NCBI GenBank assembly: GCA_037501455.1
Contig: CM074857.1
Coordinates: 105,185,501 to 105,249,500, forward strand
Length of the DNA stretch: 64,000 nucleotides
Direction of reading: 5' to 3'
Source of the DNA: Lantana camara
Lineage: Eukaryota; Streptophyta; Magnoliopsida; Lamiales; Verbenaceae
Shown: positions 33,676-47,021 of the stretch, piece after piece
How positions within the stretch are numbered: the stretch's first letter is position 1
How the letters are laid out: every line of letters starts with the position of its first letter
Translations under genes and position numbers: made by a program
Notes under the pieces: generated by a model
What the model saw: only the letters and a program-made list of their open reading frames with translations
Told to the model about the DNA's origin: nothing
Database searches by the model: none

Positions 33676-35441
33676 TGTGGCGTCCCGACCCGGGGCCTCC
33701 ATATGCCCACGGGCCCGGGCGTCTGGTGATACCAGTCGCTCCTCGAAACCTGTGTAAATACTAATACAAAAGTCATGTCTAATTTACAAATATATATAAA
33801 ACCAAAGATATCCAACGATAACACACTTATATAAGACACCCTCATCTAAGTTCAAAAGTATAATAACGCTATTCGTCACTCCAGACCGGCTAACTCATCT
33901 GAGCTAGCATATTCTCACCTGAGATTTAATTGCTATGCGTAAAGTTCTCCTTAGCTCACTTTCCATTTCCAGGTAGCATCCTCTATCTACACACTCTGGA
34001 GAACAAAACGAAACAGAGGGAAATATAGGGTGAGCCAAATGACTCAGTGGGAATTATCACAATAATGAAAAACAGAAAGATAGTAGAACAAATCAAAAGA
34101 ATAATGAACAGAAAGGTAGCAGAGCACATCAGAAGAATAACGGTAACAACAGATAATGTTCACTGAGGGTCAAGTGTTATAGGTCCCGCCTTGTATCGCC
34201 TTCCCAGATGATCAGTCCAGGCAGTAGTCAGCGGGCAGTGGTAGTACAGAGACCAGCGACGCACGCATGGTCATTCCAAGGGCGCGACCCAAGGAATTAA
34301 CGAACTTTGGGGTCCCCGCAGTCGTTATTCTCCTTCATATTGGTTTACAAAATCGGTTACAAAATCAGGCTTAGGTAGGCTTAGGGTAGGCTTACAAAGC
34401 AGTTCAGAAAATGGGTTATCAATCAGAAGCTCAGAACACAAGGCAGTGAACATGCAGTAGGCAGTACAGTAACAATTCAGTAACAGATCAATAGACAGCC
34501 CAGTAACAAATTAATAAACAATTCAGAAGATAGTTCACAAATTAGATCAATAACAACTCAGAAGGTAATTCAGAATAGTTCAAGGCGTAGTGCAAAAGAT
34601 AAGCCAAGGAACAGTCCAAGAATAATAGAAGTAGATAAAATAATAGAAGCAGGAAGAACGAATAGAAGCACATAGAATAAAAGAAACAAAAAAGAAAGAA
34701 TAGAAGCAAATAGAATAATAGAAGCAGATAGAAAGAAGTAGGGTACGAGGGTTGTGTTTTGTCTCCAGCAAGAAGGGGTTATTCCCACATTTCCGTCAGG
34801 GTGGTTGCATTTCCTTGTTTGCTTGTTGTTGCTTTAAGTTACCTGACAAGAATAATGTAATTGGCTAAGCTTATATTCTATTATTCGTTATTAACAGTTT
34901 CTAAATTACCGACTTCAGTGACACACCGACATCAGTTAGTTGATTTTAGTGTATCTAATACAAAGTTTGCTAATTAAGAACTTAATCTTAACTCAATTAA
35001 TAATAAATTAGTTAATTAACAACAATGCATAATTATCGTCATATTTATTAACAATTATATAAATCCCGATAAATATTTAATCAGTATTATTGTATATCAG
35101 AGTATATTGTTTAAACAATTTTAATATCCAATATACTTCCGATTTATAGGTGTCCAGACCAAAGTCAAAGTAAGGGTCAAAATAAATTTCAAGTTTTTGT
35201 TATTACTAACAACTATATAAATTTTGATAAATATTTAAAACGTATTATCAGATATCAGATTGTCCTCGAAACAGCTAGAATTGTCCGTTGTCCAGTACAG
35301 TCCAATATGTAAGGCCCAGATCAAAGCCAAGGTTAAAATAAATTTCAGAATGAAGGTTAAACTTTAATTATTCCTTCTAATTACACTTACAATTAATATT
35401 GCACTTATAATTAATAAGAATTAATCAATTTCATTGTTACG

Positions 35442-35515
<74 letters not shown>

Positions 35516-36527
35516 GTAATTCAAGGGCAATTAAACCTCAAATCATATCAATCGTCTACAGAATTGTCAAAATTATCACATGAATTCGTTTAGGAGAACG
35601 AGAGCAACATTCTGATATTTTTTCGGCGAGTTATTGCCGTCGGCCGCCTGCCGCCGTTGGCCGCCACTTCACTTCATCGGAAAATTCCCCAAAAATAACC
35701 AAATTAATCCCTCTTCACGCTAATTAACAATCTCCAGTCAATTTTCTCATATTATTACATATTCAAGTTAAATTTAAGAAACCCCCTTTTAATACGTAAC
35801 CTAAACCCTAGAAATTTGGTTCTCAAATTAAACCCAAATCAGCCAAAATTAACCAAAACAGATTTCACAGATAGATTATCCATAATAAACCCGTCAAAAC
35901 CCACCTTGAGTTAGCCTGAAAAAGTCACTGGAAAAACCAGTCGTTGTTGCCGTAAGTTCGTTTATGGTTGCGACACCACCGCACCTCCACCGTCGCGATT
36001 CTCAATGGTCAGCTACAAGAAGTAAACTCATCTCGTCGAGCTCTTCAATAACCCTATGGTCTCCGGTCAAAACTCCGGCGAGATCGTCCCCGTCGGCAAA
36101 GTTTCTCGACCAGCTTTACGGCTCGATTTCTCATTCGTCTTTGAACGAAACTTGAATCCGATTGCATCATGGTGTTCTCCACGTCGAGGAGATTGAAAGT
36201 CACAATAAATTATTGAGGTTCGGTTGCGAATCGTCAGAGGTTGAGAATGGCGGTGTCGCGTGTTTTTGGTTTGTGGGTTTTCTGTGTGTATTTCAATGTG
36301 TAGAGTGTGTGTGTTATTGTGTTGAGGTGTGAATAATATCAGGCTTCACGCCTGATGTCTATTTATTTATTTATTTTGCCTCACAACTTTCCTAATTTCT
36401 AATTTCAACCCCAAAACTTCCTATTTTATTTATCTAGGCCCAGTAAATATAATTAATAATATATTAATATATCGTAAACAAAAAAATATATAATATCTAC
36501 GATTATAATAATTTACAGGGCATTACA
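33676..36527 (-). repeat. 3' LTR of the decayed gypsy element (2852 bp)
   Basis: It is colinear with the LTR at 51171-53125 but carries about 0.93 kb (about 33985-34895) absent from it, and lacks 28 bp that the other has near 51434-51461. The extra segment includes a TGAGTC/GGCTCA stem-loop at 34031-34046 (minus strand). Confidence 0.93.
35443..35515. repeat. (TTA)n microsatellite, about 24 units
   Basis: The equivalent tract in the partner LTR (52062-52092) has only about 10 units, so it has expanded or contracted since insertion. Confidence 0.95.
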
Positions 36528-36563
36528 TACTCCCATCCTTAAAAGAATCTGGTCCCCAGATTC
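36528..36563 (-). other. Polypurine tract and conserved stem-loop of the decayed gypsy element
   Basis: On the minus strand GAATCTGG-GGA-CCAGATTC (36563-36545) is followed by TTTT and the purine tract AAGGATGGGAGTA (36540-36528) next to the LTR. The stem-loop is identical to the one at 27543-27561. Here the pol stop (36541-36539) lies beyond the hairpin, so the hairpin is translated. Confidence 0.88.
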
Positions 36564-39500
36564 GTATCTATATCGTCGAATAATCCAAGATATTGTTTCT
36601 CCATTATGTCCTCTCGTTCCCACGTCGTCTCCTCTACATCGTGGTTTCTCCACAACACTTTTACTTGAGGGATCTTCTTGTTTTGGAGTTCTTGATATAT
36701 TCGATCTAGAATGCATACAGGAAACTCTTCATAGGTTAGGTTTCCTTCTAAGGGGACGTCATCGAGTGGTATAATATGTTTTTCATCTGGGTAGTACTTT
36801 CGTAGTTGCAATACGTGAAACACGCTGTTGATTTTAATGGGGTTGGCAGGTAAAAGAAGATAGTAAGCTACAGGGTCTACTCTATCTAGGATTTCGAAGG
36901 GTCCTATGTACCTTGGACTCAACTTTCTTCCTTTCCGATCCTCGAGAACTCTTTTCTGGGAGAGACGTGCAGAAATACTTTATCTCCAACTTCAAATTCT
37001 AAACTTTTTCGTCTCTTATCGGCGTAACTCTTTTGTCTGTGATGTGCCGCTTTCATGTTTTGTTTAATCGTTTGGATCTTTTCTGTTATTTCTTGCATTA
37101 GCTTGGACTAGGTCATCTCGTTTTCCAACTTAGTTAATTACTTCTCTTTTCTTAAATCCCAATGTATAGGGGATCGGCATTTTGTCCATATAATGCCTCA
37201 TATGGAGCGATCTGTATGGTCACTTGATAGCTATTATTGTAAGCAAACTCCACGAGGGGTAAGTGTTTGTCCCATCCTACACCAAAATCAAGTACGCATG
37301 CTCGTTACATGTCCTGTAATATCCGAATAGTCCCTTCAGACTGGCCATTGGTTTAAGGATGAGCAGCAGAACTAAAACACAATTTCGTTCCCATTTGCTC
37401 CTAGAGGCTTTTCCATAACCTAAGGGTAAGTTTCGGATCTCTATCGGACACGATATTCATCGATATATTATAAAGTCGCACGATCTCCTTGAGATATATA
37501 GTTGCCAGCTTTTCTAGTTTATAAGGTGTTCCTAGAAGTAGAAAATGAGTCGACTTGGTAAGTCTATCGTTGATTACCCAAATACTATCATAAGCGCCTC
37601 TAATGGTTGGTAAGCAAACAACAAGTCTATTATGATATGCTCATTTCCACGCGGGTATCGACAGTTGCTGCAACATTCCAAACAGTCACTCATGCTCTGC
37701 TTTAACTAATTGACAAGTTAAGCATTTCTGCACATAATTTTCAATATCTTGTTTCATCCCGTTCCACTAAAAGTGTTGCTTAAGATCTCGATACATCTTG
37801 GTTCCGCCGAGGTGTACTGCGTGATGAGTTTTGTGTGCCTCTCTTAACACATCTTCTCACAATTCTTTCGGCACACAATTTCGTCGCCCAAACCAAAGAA
37901 TCCCTATATCATCAATTTTGAATTTTGTATTCTCATCAGCTTGTAAGGTTCTCTTTAATTGTTGAACTTCTTCGTCTTCTGGTTGCGCGTCTCTTATCTT
38001 AGTATATATTACTAAACCCGCGACCTGACATCTAGTCATTACTGTCACTCGTTCTCTTTGGAGATTTTGGGCTTCTGAAATCTTCTTCACTCTTAAGTGT
38101 GATATTCCACTTTTCCTGCTCAGGGCATCTGCCACCACATTAGCGTTACCTGGATGATAAATAATGTTGCAATCGTAATCCTCCAGGAATTCCATCCATC
38201 TCCTTTGTCGCATATTCAATTGCTTTTGGGTGAATATGTACTTTAAACTTTTGTGATTTGTATACACATCAAAGGTTGCATCGTATAAATAGTACCTCCA
38301 TTTCGCCAACGCAAAAACTATTGCAGCTAGTTCCAGGGCAGGCATGGGATAATTTTGCTTATCTGGCTTGAATTTTCTTGAAGCGTAGGCCAAAACTCAA
38401 CCTTTTTGCATGAGCGCACAACCTAATCCTTCTCTTGAGGCATTTGTATATACTAGAAACCCTACAAAGCCTTCTGGTAATACGAGCACAAGTGCTGAAG
38501 TTAGCTTTCTCTTGAGCTCTTCAAAACTTTTTTTTTGTAGTCTGCTCTCCACTTAAAAGGTTGATCCTTGTGGATGAGTCGTGTCAAAGATCAAACTAGT
38601 TTAGAAAAACGTGATATAAACTTTCGATAGTACCATACTAAGCCCAAAAAGCTACGAACTTCAGGTACGTTCTTGGATTGTCTCTAATTGGTTATGGTCT
38701 CGATCTTGGCAGGATCTGCCTCAATTCCATTTTGCGAAATGATGTGACCCAAGAATGTAACTCGATCTAGCAAAAAACTTGCATTTACTAAGCTTTGCGA
38801 AAAGTTGGTAATCTTTCAACTTTTGCAATACCATTCGTAAGTTCTCTTCATGTTCCTCCTCTGACTTTGAGTAAATTAGGATATCATCAATAGATATCAC
38901 CATGAATCGAGCTAAAAATGGTTAGGAAATTCGATGCATCAAGTCCCTGAACGTAGCTGGTGCGTTAGTTAATCCAAAATGCATCACTACAAACTCGTAG
39001 TGACTATATCAAAAATTAAACACAGTCTTGGGAATATCTCCTTCTCGATCCCTTAGCTGGTAGTATCTTTGTCGTAAATCCAACTTCGAATAGACTTAGA
39101 ACCTTGAAGTATGTCAAAGAGTTCCTCAATAGGAGGCAATGAATACTTATTCGTGGCCGTTATTCGAGTTAACTTTCGATAATCAATACACGTACACTTT
39201 AGTCCATCTTTTTTCTTAATGATAGCACTGGAGCACCCCAAGATAATGTGCTAGGTCGAGTAAATTGTTTATCTATTAACTCTTGGAGTTGTTTCTTCAA
39301 TTCCAATAACTCAGCTGGTGCCATACATAGAGTCTTAGAGTACAGTTCCGCACCTAGTGTTAGCTTAATGACAAACTCTATTACCCTATGGGTTGGTAAG
39401 GACTTCAAATCCTCATGGACTACTTTGAGAAATTCCTTCACAATCTTTACTACTTCTAACTTGATCTTATCCTTAGGTTTATTAATCAAGTAGGCCAAAA

Positions 39501-39704
39501 TCCCATGATTCCCTTTTCCATTGTTTCGCTTCCCCAAATGACGCTAAAGATATAGACATCGGTCTACTATCGGGTTTTATAGGGGTAGTCATTGGGTTTC
39601 CAATCTTGATTTGCTTATTAAAGCAATCAATTTGTGCCTGGTGATGGTATAACCAATCCATACCCAAAATAACATCATAACCTTCAATAGGAAGCTCAAT
39701 AAGA
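36539..39704 (-). pseudogene. Broken pol of the decayed gypsy element
   Basis: In minus-strand order the remnants are: the protease end with VILGMDWL near 39650; RT pieces (39537-38720) with a motif reading SIDDILIYS instead of FIDD; RNase H (38393-37857) with the TNHKS and DALSRK motifs; an integrase region (about 37850-36930) in several frames; and a C-terminal GPF segment plus chromodomain (36922-36539). Stops and frameshifts separate all parts, so no protein can be made. The left part of the protease is cut off by the copia LTR at 39705. Confidence 0.9.
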
Positions 39705-41681
39705 TGTTGGAAAACCAGAAGAGTAAGCACAGCGGAAATTTAAAATTTTTCCAAAAGATTGATCATGGACTTGCAATTCTCGTATCGTATCACAGGGTGT
39801 TTAGAAACTTACATAGGTTGAAGCTTTCTAGTGATGTCAGTACCGCCTACTGAACATCCTTCAAGCGGAATGTCCTTCGAACGGTTCTCGATAGATCCCA
39901 AAGCAGCGATCCTCCAAAGCGTATCCACACCAGTCCTAGAACACGATCAAGCAAGTGAGAATGCTAGTTCTATAACTTGTGTTAATGGCTAGGGTTTTTG
40001 CTTTGAAAACGTTTCTTTTATTTTTCTCAAAAACTTAACACTTCGTGAGTGTTGGTCTAAAGAATAAGAGAAGCCCCACCCTTGTATTTATACAAGGTGG
40101 GTTCGAACCCTAGGGTTTCATAAACCTAGTGGGTTTTGTTTTCTTGCTCACTAATTAACTAATTTAATTATTTAATTTAATTGGAGAAAATAAGTTCCCA
40201 ACTTATTCTCCAAGTCTTGCAAGAATCAACTTTCTCTCTCCTACAATAGGAAGTTAGACTTTTCAACTTTCCTAAAGCTAAAAGTCAAGATTCAATAAAT
40301 TAATTAATTCTCAATTAATTATTTATTGGGTTAAGCTTGAGAAATAAAATCTTAACAATTAATTCAAAATGAATTAAAAGACTTAAATTAATTAATTACA
40401 ATGTAATTAATTAATTCTAGAAAAGAATTCAACTGTAATAAAATTACACGAAATGGGACACGCGTGAGCCACGTGTACTTGACACGTAGTACAAGCCTCG
40501 TCTAATGCCCATTTTGATCAACCGTTTTGATCCTTCGTTAATCATATTAACATCCTACCATAACCCTCGTGTCCTGACATTTGTGTGTGACCCTTTAGGT
40601 TCATTATTCGATTAGCAGTGACAGCAATTAATTAATTCACTAATTAATTAATCACTTCACAGATCACACTACCGTAATCTAGCAATGGGTGTGTGATCCC
40701 TAGACGAATAACGAAATAAATCGAAGAACCTTTCAGTCAATAACATACAGTGAAATACGATCCTCCTACAACTCCATCTCTCAATCAAGAACTAAGGCAT
40801 GGGAATATTCTTAGAGCCTAAATATTCTTGATCTTTAAAGTTAAGTTCGTTTCATATCCATTTAGACCTCAACCCAAGAAAACCCCATTTTCTTAATGTC
40901 TTGATCTTTTATCCACCTTGGCCAAGGGTTTAAGTTTAATGGACTACGAACAACTCAATCAGTAAGAGATCATTCTTGTTCTTGCAACAAGTGTAGGTCC
41001 TTTGTCGATTCTACTAATTCTACATATGCCACTTGTGTAATCCCAATATAGGCCGTGGTTCAGGTTTCAGTATGTCGAAACCCTTTTGAGCCTATATCAA
41101 AGATTACAGAGTTAGTTCATATGTGATATTACAGAATCTCAAGTCTAAGGATTAATGAATCACGTTATTGATCTGTGACTGTGAGATATTTCTTAATCTG
41201 GAAGTTTCTGGAAACTTCCTTTCCCATTTTAGGAATGTTCTCACGCGGGACATCTCAGTGATGAAGTTCTAGTAACAATCACCCTCATGTATTATGAACG
41301 CATCATCGTATGCACTTATCACTCCATGAAACTGAGTGATCCTTAAAGGACATAATCACATAAGCAAGTCTCAGCAGAGTCAAGGTCGACACTCCCACTA
41401 TCTGTCGGACTCTCGACTTGGAGAAGTTTCTAATCCTCGCCTATGGAGTTAAGAACTTGTTTCATGTGTCGTTCCCATAACAACAAAGTTCTTAATGGCC
41501 TCATCGGGTTAGGGGAGTTCAATACATGCAAAAACACAGTTAACCCAAACAGACATAAATAAGCACATAAAGAAGTGAATGCCTATGAACAAAATCATCT
41601 CGTTTATTATTCAAAGACTGTTTGTGATTTTACAAGGAAATAGTAAAGCCAAAAGCTGCTTTAAGGGTACTATTCCTAACA
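39705..41681 (-). repeat. 3' LTR of the copia element
   Basis: It is 1977 bp; on the plus strand it runs TGTTGG...CCTAACA. The purine tract GTGGGAGAT lies directly next to it (41690-41682). No second copy exists in the window. Confidence 0.85.
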
Positions 41682-44363
41682 ATCTCCCACTTGCACGTCG
41701 GTGCTAATCTAAGACCCATATTTTGAAGATGTTCTTCGAATGCCTGTTGACTAAGGGCTTTTGGAAGTGGATCTGTCATGTTCTCTGTCGATGTGACCCT
41801 TTCAATTTGCACATCTCCTCTCTTGATGATATCACGGATTAAGTGATACTTTCTCAAAATGTGTTTGGTCCTTTGGTGAGATCTTGGTTCTCTTGCTTGA
41901 GCAACCGCCCCGGTGTTGTCACAAAACACTGTAACGGGGTCTTTAATGCTAGGAACTACACCCAGCTCGTGGATGAAGTTTCTTACCCAAACACCTTCCT
42001 TAGCAGCATCGTTTACAGCTAAGTATTCGGCCTCAGTGGTCGAATCCGCAGTGGTTGCTTGCTTGGAACTTTTCCAACTCATTGCTCCGCCGTTCAGGCA
42101 GAATATGTATCTTGACATGGATTTAAAGTCATCTATGTCTGATGTAAAGCTTGCATCACAGTATCCTCTAATGACAAGATCTTACTGGCCTCCATAAACT
42201 AGGAATAAATCCTTAGTTCTTCGTAAGTACTTAAGGATGTTCTTTACAGCAGTCCAGTGACCTTCACCAGGGTCAGATTGGAATCGGCTAGTCACACTAA
42301 GTGCATAAGCCACATCCGGTCGAGTATATAGCATCGCATACATTATGCTTCCTATAGCTGATGCATAAGGAATTTTGGACATCCTAGACTTTTCAAGTTC
42401 AGTCTTGGGACACAGCCTCTTCGAAAGAACTATTCCCGGGCCCATCAGAAGTTTTCCACTCTTGGATTCTTCCATACTAAATCTCTTTAGTACTTTATCT
42501 ATGTAAACCGACTGTGATAATCCTAACAATCTCTTAGATCTATCCCGATAGATCTTTATACCGAGAATGTAGGATGCATCACCAAGATCCTTCATCTCAA
42601 ATTGGTTCGATAACCAAGACTTTGTCACTTTCATGTCATCCTTCGCATTCCCAATGAGGAGGATGTCATCTACATAAAGTATCAGAAATTGAACCGAGGT
42701 TTCCAAATCTTCTTGTACACGCAGGACTCATTCGGATTTTGAATAAAGCTAAACGATTTGACTGCTTCATCAAATCGAATTTTCCAATTCCTAGAGGCTT
42801 GTTTCAATCCGTAGATTGATCTTTGGAGGTTACAAACCTTTTGTTCGCTCCCACTGAATGTGAAACCCATGGGTTGCTCCATGTATATGTCTTTGTCAAT
42901 GTCTCCATTGAGAAAGGCAGTTTTCACATCCATTTGCCATATCTCATAGTCATAATATGCAGCGATGGCAAGCAAGATCCGAATGGACTTTTTCATTGCA
43001 ACCGGGGAGAAGGTTTCATCAAAGTCTATACTTGGTCTTTGAGTGAAACCCTTAGCAACTAATCTTGCTTTAAAGGCCGCCACGCTTCCATCTACTCCAA
43101 GCTTGCGCTTATATATCCATTTGCACCCTATAGGCCTGATTCCATCAGGTGGATCAACCAAGGTCCAAACTTAGTTAGAGTACATTGAATCCATTTCGGA
43201 TTACATTGCTTCTTTCCACTGTTCAGAGTCCGAATCTAACAGTGCCTCCTCATAAGTTAATAGATCGTTATCCATTTGAGATGTTTGGTGGAGAAAACCA
43301 TACCATCTCTCTGGTTGTCTAGGAATACGTTCAGAATGTTTTATTTGAGGAGGATTTTTGCGTGTGTCACTCTCTTGGGTAGGGATAAAGACGTTATTCT
43401 CCAAGCTAGGCGTGGGACCTTGGTCTCGAACCTCTTCAAGTTCTGCGATCTTGCCGTTCTTTTCTTTAAAGAACGAGTCCTCAAGAAAAGTGGCGTTTTC
43501 AAAAGGATCGTAGAAATAATATTCTATTGACTCTCTAGGATATCCTACGAAGTTACATAAGCTTGATCTAGCTTCAAGCTTATCTCCCACTGTTCTCTTC
43601 ACATAAGCAGGTCAACCCCAAATTCTCAAGTAAGAATAGTTAGGGATTTTGCCAAACCACATCTCATATGGGGATTTGGGTACAGATTTGGAGGGAACAA
43701 GATTCAGAATCTTAACTGCTGAGTCTAGGGCATAGCCCCAGAATGATGGTGGCAATTCAGTGAAACTCATCATGGAACGAACCATATCAAGTAGGGTTCT
43801 ATTCCTTCTTTCCGAAACTCCATTTAATTGAGGAGTTCCCGGAGGAGTCCACTGAGAGATAATTCCATTATCTCTGAGATGACTAAGGAATTCATCACTT
43901 AGATACTCGCCACCTCGATCAGATCGAAGTGTCTTAATCTTGTGAGCAGTTTGGTTCTCAACCTCCTTCTGAAATTCCAAGAATTTCTCAAAGGCTTCGG
44001 ATTTATACTTCATTAAGTATATATAACCAAAGCTACTAAAGTCGTCTATGAAGGTTATGAAATACTGATGATTTTTTTTAGTACTTACACTAAGTGGTCC
44101 ACAAACTTCAGTATGGATTAAATCTAATACTTTAGTGGCACGCTCCACTTTACCATTAAAGGGAGTTTTGGCCATTTTTCCTTTAAGACATGATTCACAA
44201 TGAGTTAACTCTTTAAGTTCATTATCATAGAATGATCCTAAATTAGTTAACTTAGCAATCCTATCTTTAGAAACATGGCCTAAACGTGCGTGCCATAAAG
44301 AAGCCGAGATCTTGTCATCTCTTTTGCGTTTGTTTGATTGTTGTATATTCAAAATATTGGTGT
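41630..44363 (-). pseudogene. Copia integrase-RT-RNase H region, broken
   Basis: The integrase part (44363-43612) has the pre-integrase WHARLGH finger, D in FIDDF, LRSDRGGEY and an ERRNRTLLD Glu motif. RT follows (43161-42182) with YVDDILL; RNase H (42118-41630) has TEAEYLAV and KHILRKYH. Lesions include stops at 43203-43201 and 43173-43171 and a one-base frameshift near 42700. The last frame reads through the purine tract (CKWEIV) and ends 52 bases inside the LTR. The 5' part is cut by the solo LTR. Confidence 0.9.
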
Positions 44364-47021
44364 TGTAACGCCCCAATTTCAGATACGCACGACACGTGTG
44401 ATTTTCCGAGATTTAGGATTTATTTAATCTTTTTGTTTATTAAATTCCTACATTTTATGATAAATTATATAAATTATATTTCAATATGATTATGTGAAAT
44501 ATGTATCAATTTGAGCATTATGGCATGAATTGGATTCATTTGTTACATGAATTAATTGCCAATCATGATCTAAGTGCTTAATTGTCCTTAATTGCTCATT
44601 TCCTTTTCTTTAAGGATTAAATTGCATGAAAAACTTGTGGACTAAATTGATCATTTCCAAACCTTCTACCCTTAATTGCATGACTTATAAAACTTGGAGG
44701 ATTTGATCATAAACATTACATTTTTGCCCAAATATGTCGGTATATACATCTCTTCCACAAGCTTCATCTTCATTTCATTCTTCATCAAAAACATATATAT
44801 GTTTGCTTCTTTGCCCCACCGAACCTAAACCTCCATGGAAGGGAGAGGAATTTCATCATTTTAAGCTAGTTTTCCGGAGAAATTTACAAGCTTCGAAGCT
44901 CTATCATCATCATCATCATCTCTTCTCATCTCATCTCTCTCTTTCAAGGTAGCCATGGATATAAATATGATTTCTTGAAATTTATATATGAAGCTAGGGT
45001 TAGTAATTAAACATGTTAACTTGATTACTTGATGCTAGAGGCATGATTCTAAGGTTTTAACTTGAATTGAGGCATGAATTCTTGAGAATCATGGAGTTGA
45101 TGATATATTTGTTCATGAGGTTTAATCTTGAAATCTTGATGATCCATGAGTTATAGAAGTGATTATATTGGTTTTATTGTATTATAAGCGTGCATACATA
45201 TTCCTTTTCATGAATTATAGCAGTTGGAAGGAAATCATAAGTGTTTTGAAGTGATTTGAATGTATTTCGTGCTTCCCCTGTTCTTCTGATCTGTTTCTGC
45301 ATCTTCTGCATAACGGGAACGACCCTTCCCGTTCCCTTTGTAAATTGGGAACGGCCGTTCCCATATGTGAACAGTGTTCGTGGCGGCGAGGACGGGAATG
45401 CCCGTTCCCACTTTGTCTCACAAGACGGGAACGGCCGTTCCCCATTCGGGAGCAGCTTCGGGAGTGGGAAACGGCCCTTCCCATTTTCTATTAAAACCTG
45501 GAACGGCCGTTCCCAGCCCTCTAGAAGTGCAGAAAGTTTCTGCATAAAAATGTAATTTTAGAATTTAATTCCAATGCCTTAATTGATCCCAACATGCTAT
45601 TATATGATCAATTACATGTCATAATATGAATATATCATGCTACATTCGTGAATGCATGTTATCTCGTTGCATAGTTAAGTCGTGCGTCCTATTTGGTAAC
45701 ATTGATGAGTTATTGTCTCACGAGTACACCATGTCTTGTTTCTTATCCAGTTATTCTCCTGGGACGGAGATTGTGATCAACAGAGCATGTTCACGCATCC
45801 ATGAGTCATCGTGTCGCCTGTCAGGTGAGGTTTAATTGCTAGTTACTTAGAACCTGTATAACCTTATGTGACTTTTGAGCCAAAAAGAGATAAATATATA
45901 ATGCTAAGTGTTTCTAAACTATCAAATCGTGTTCTTTAAGAGTAAACCGTGTTCTTGGAAAACAAGTCATGTTCATGAAAAGCAATCGTGTATCATGTTA
46001 CAAGCAAGTCGTGTATCGTGTTACAAGCAAGTTGTGTATCGTGTTATCGTGTTACCGTGATCGTGTTTGGCGAACTATCGTGTATCGTGTTTATGGGCCC
46101 GAGGGTGAGTGTTTGAGCCAACCGGGAAAGCATAGGGCTGACGGGTAACTCACACACCTCTCTCAAACCGTGGGGATGCCCCCTGAATCCACCAGGAGGT
46201 TTGGTGGAGGAAGGAGTCCCGTACGTGGGAGTCATGCTCCCGACATGCAACGTGATATCGTGGGTGGTTCGGGCCTTGTAAACCCACCACCATTGGAGAA
46301 AGGAGAATTTCGTGTTATTGATCGTGTGCACTATAATGACTTGCATGATAACTTAATTAAATGAAAGTGTAACCCTTGTTCACTGTCGAGGTTGGTTGGA
46401 GATCGTGCACGCCCCTCGCCAGGGCCACTGATTGTTATAATAAACGTGATTATCGTGTTAAACTTGATAGTTGTAATCTCGGACGAGCTCTTGATATTAT
46501 TGCACTTATATTATGTTAGTTACAAAACCTTACCCGAGGTTATAACTTGCATGTTATTTGAGCTAATATATATGTATGCCCCTCACTCAGTCTTCCATAG
46601 ACTGACGCCTCCACCTTTCAGGTTCTTGCAGGTGCACGCTAGGCGGGAGTCGAGTCGTGTCAAGTCTAGTCCATGTAGTCGAGTCAATCACGGTACATAT
46701 TGTTTATCGTTGTTTAGAGCTGTTATTATAGCTAATTGTTATTTATATTCAAAGATGATAATGTATTGATATGTGAAACTAGAACATATGTTATTTGGTG
46801 AACGAGAAACATCATGACATGTTTAATACTTATATTTGATAGTGAATAGTTTATGCTTCCGCTTTCATTCGTTGTATGTATACATTAATCCCGCCTAGCT
46901 TGTCGTGTATTGCATTGTCACCCGTTCGCTATAGGTTAGTTCATGTACGGATTGTCCGTTTCGTATGTGGATTGACCTATAGTGCGGGGGTGTGGCACCT
47001 CCACGTGTAAGGGGTGCTACA
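44364..47021 (+). mobile_element. Solo LTR of a gypsy family related to the 20110 element
   Basis: It is 2658 bp, runs TGTAACGCCCC...GTGCTACA, and is flanked by a 5-bp duplication, ggtgt (44359-44363 and 47022-47026). It splits the copia protease/integrase region. Several blocks match the 20110 LTR: the palindrome cluster, 'gagccaaccgggaaagca', 'cctcactcagtctt', 'gctaggcgggagt' and 'gtcacccgttcgct'. The rest has diverged, so it belongs to a sister family. A solo LTR is left when the two LTRs of a full element recombine. Confidence 0.95.
45314..45515. promoter_or_regulatory. Palindrome array in the solo LTR
   Basis: Six GGGAACGGCCGTTCCC-like units lie at about 45314-45331, 45347-45362 (perfect), 45394-45409, 45427-45442 (perfect), 45466-45482 and 45499-45515. 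They sit at the same relative place as the array in the 20110 LTR, although the sequence between units differs. Confidence 0.85.

Noticed and set aside
35964..36155. A 63-residue frame kept at 52555-52746
   Set aside because: The two places are paired LTR copies, so similarity is expected without coding selection.
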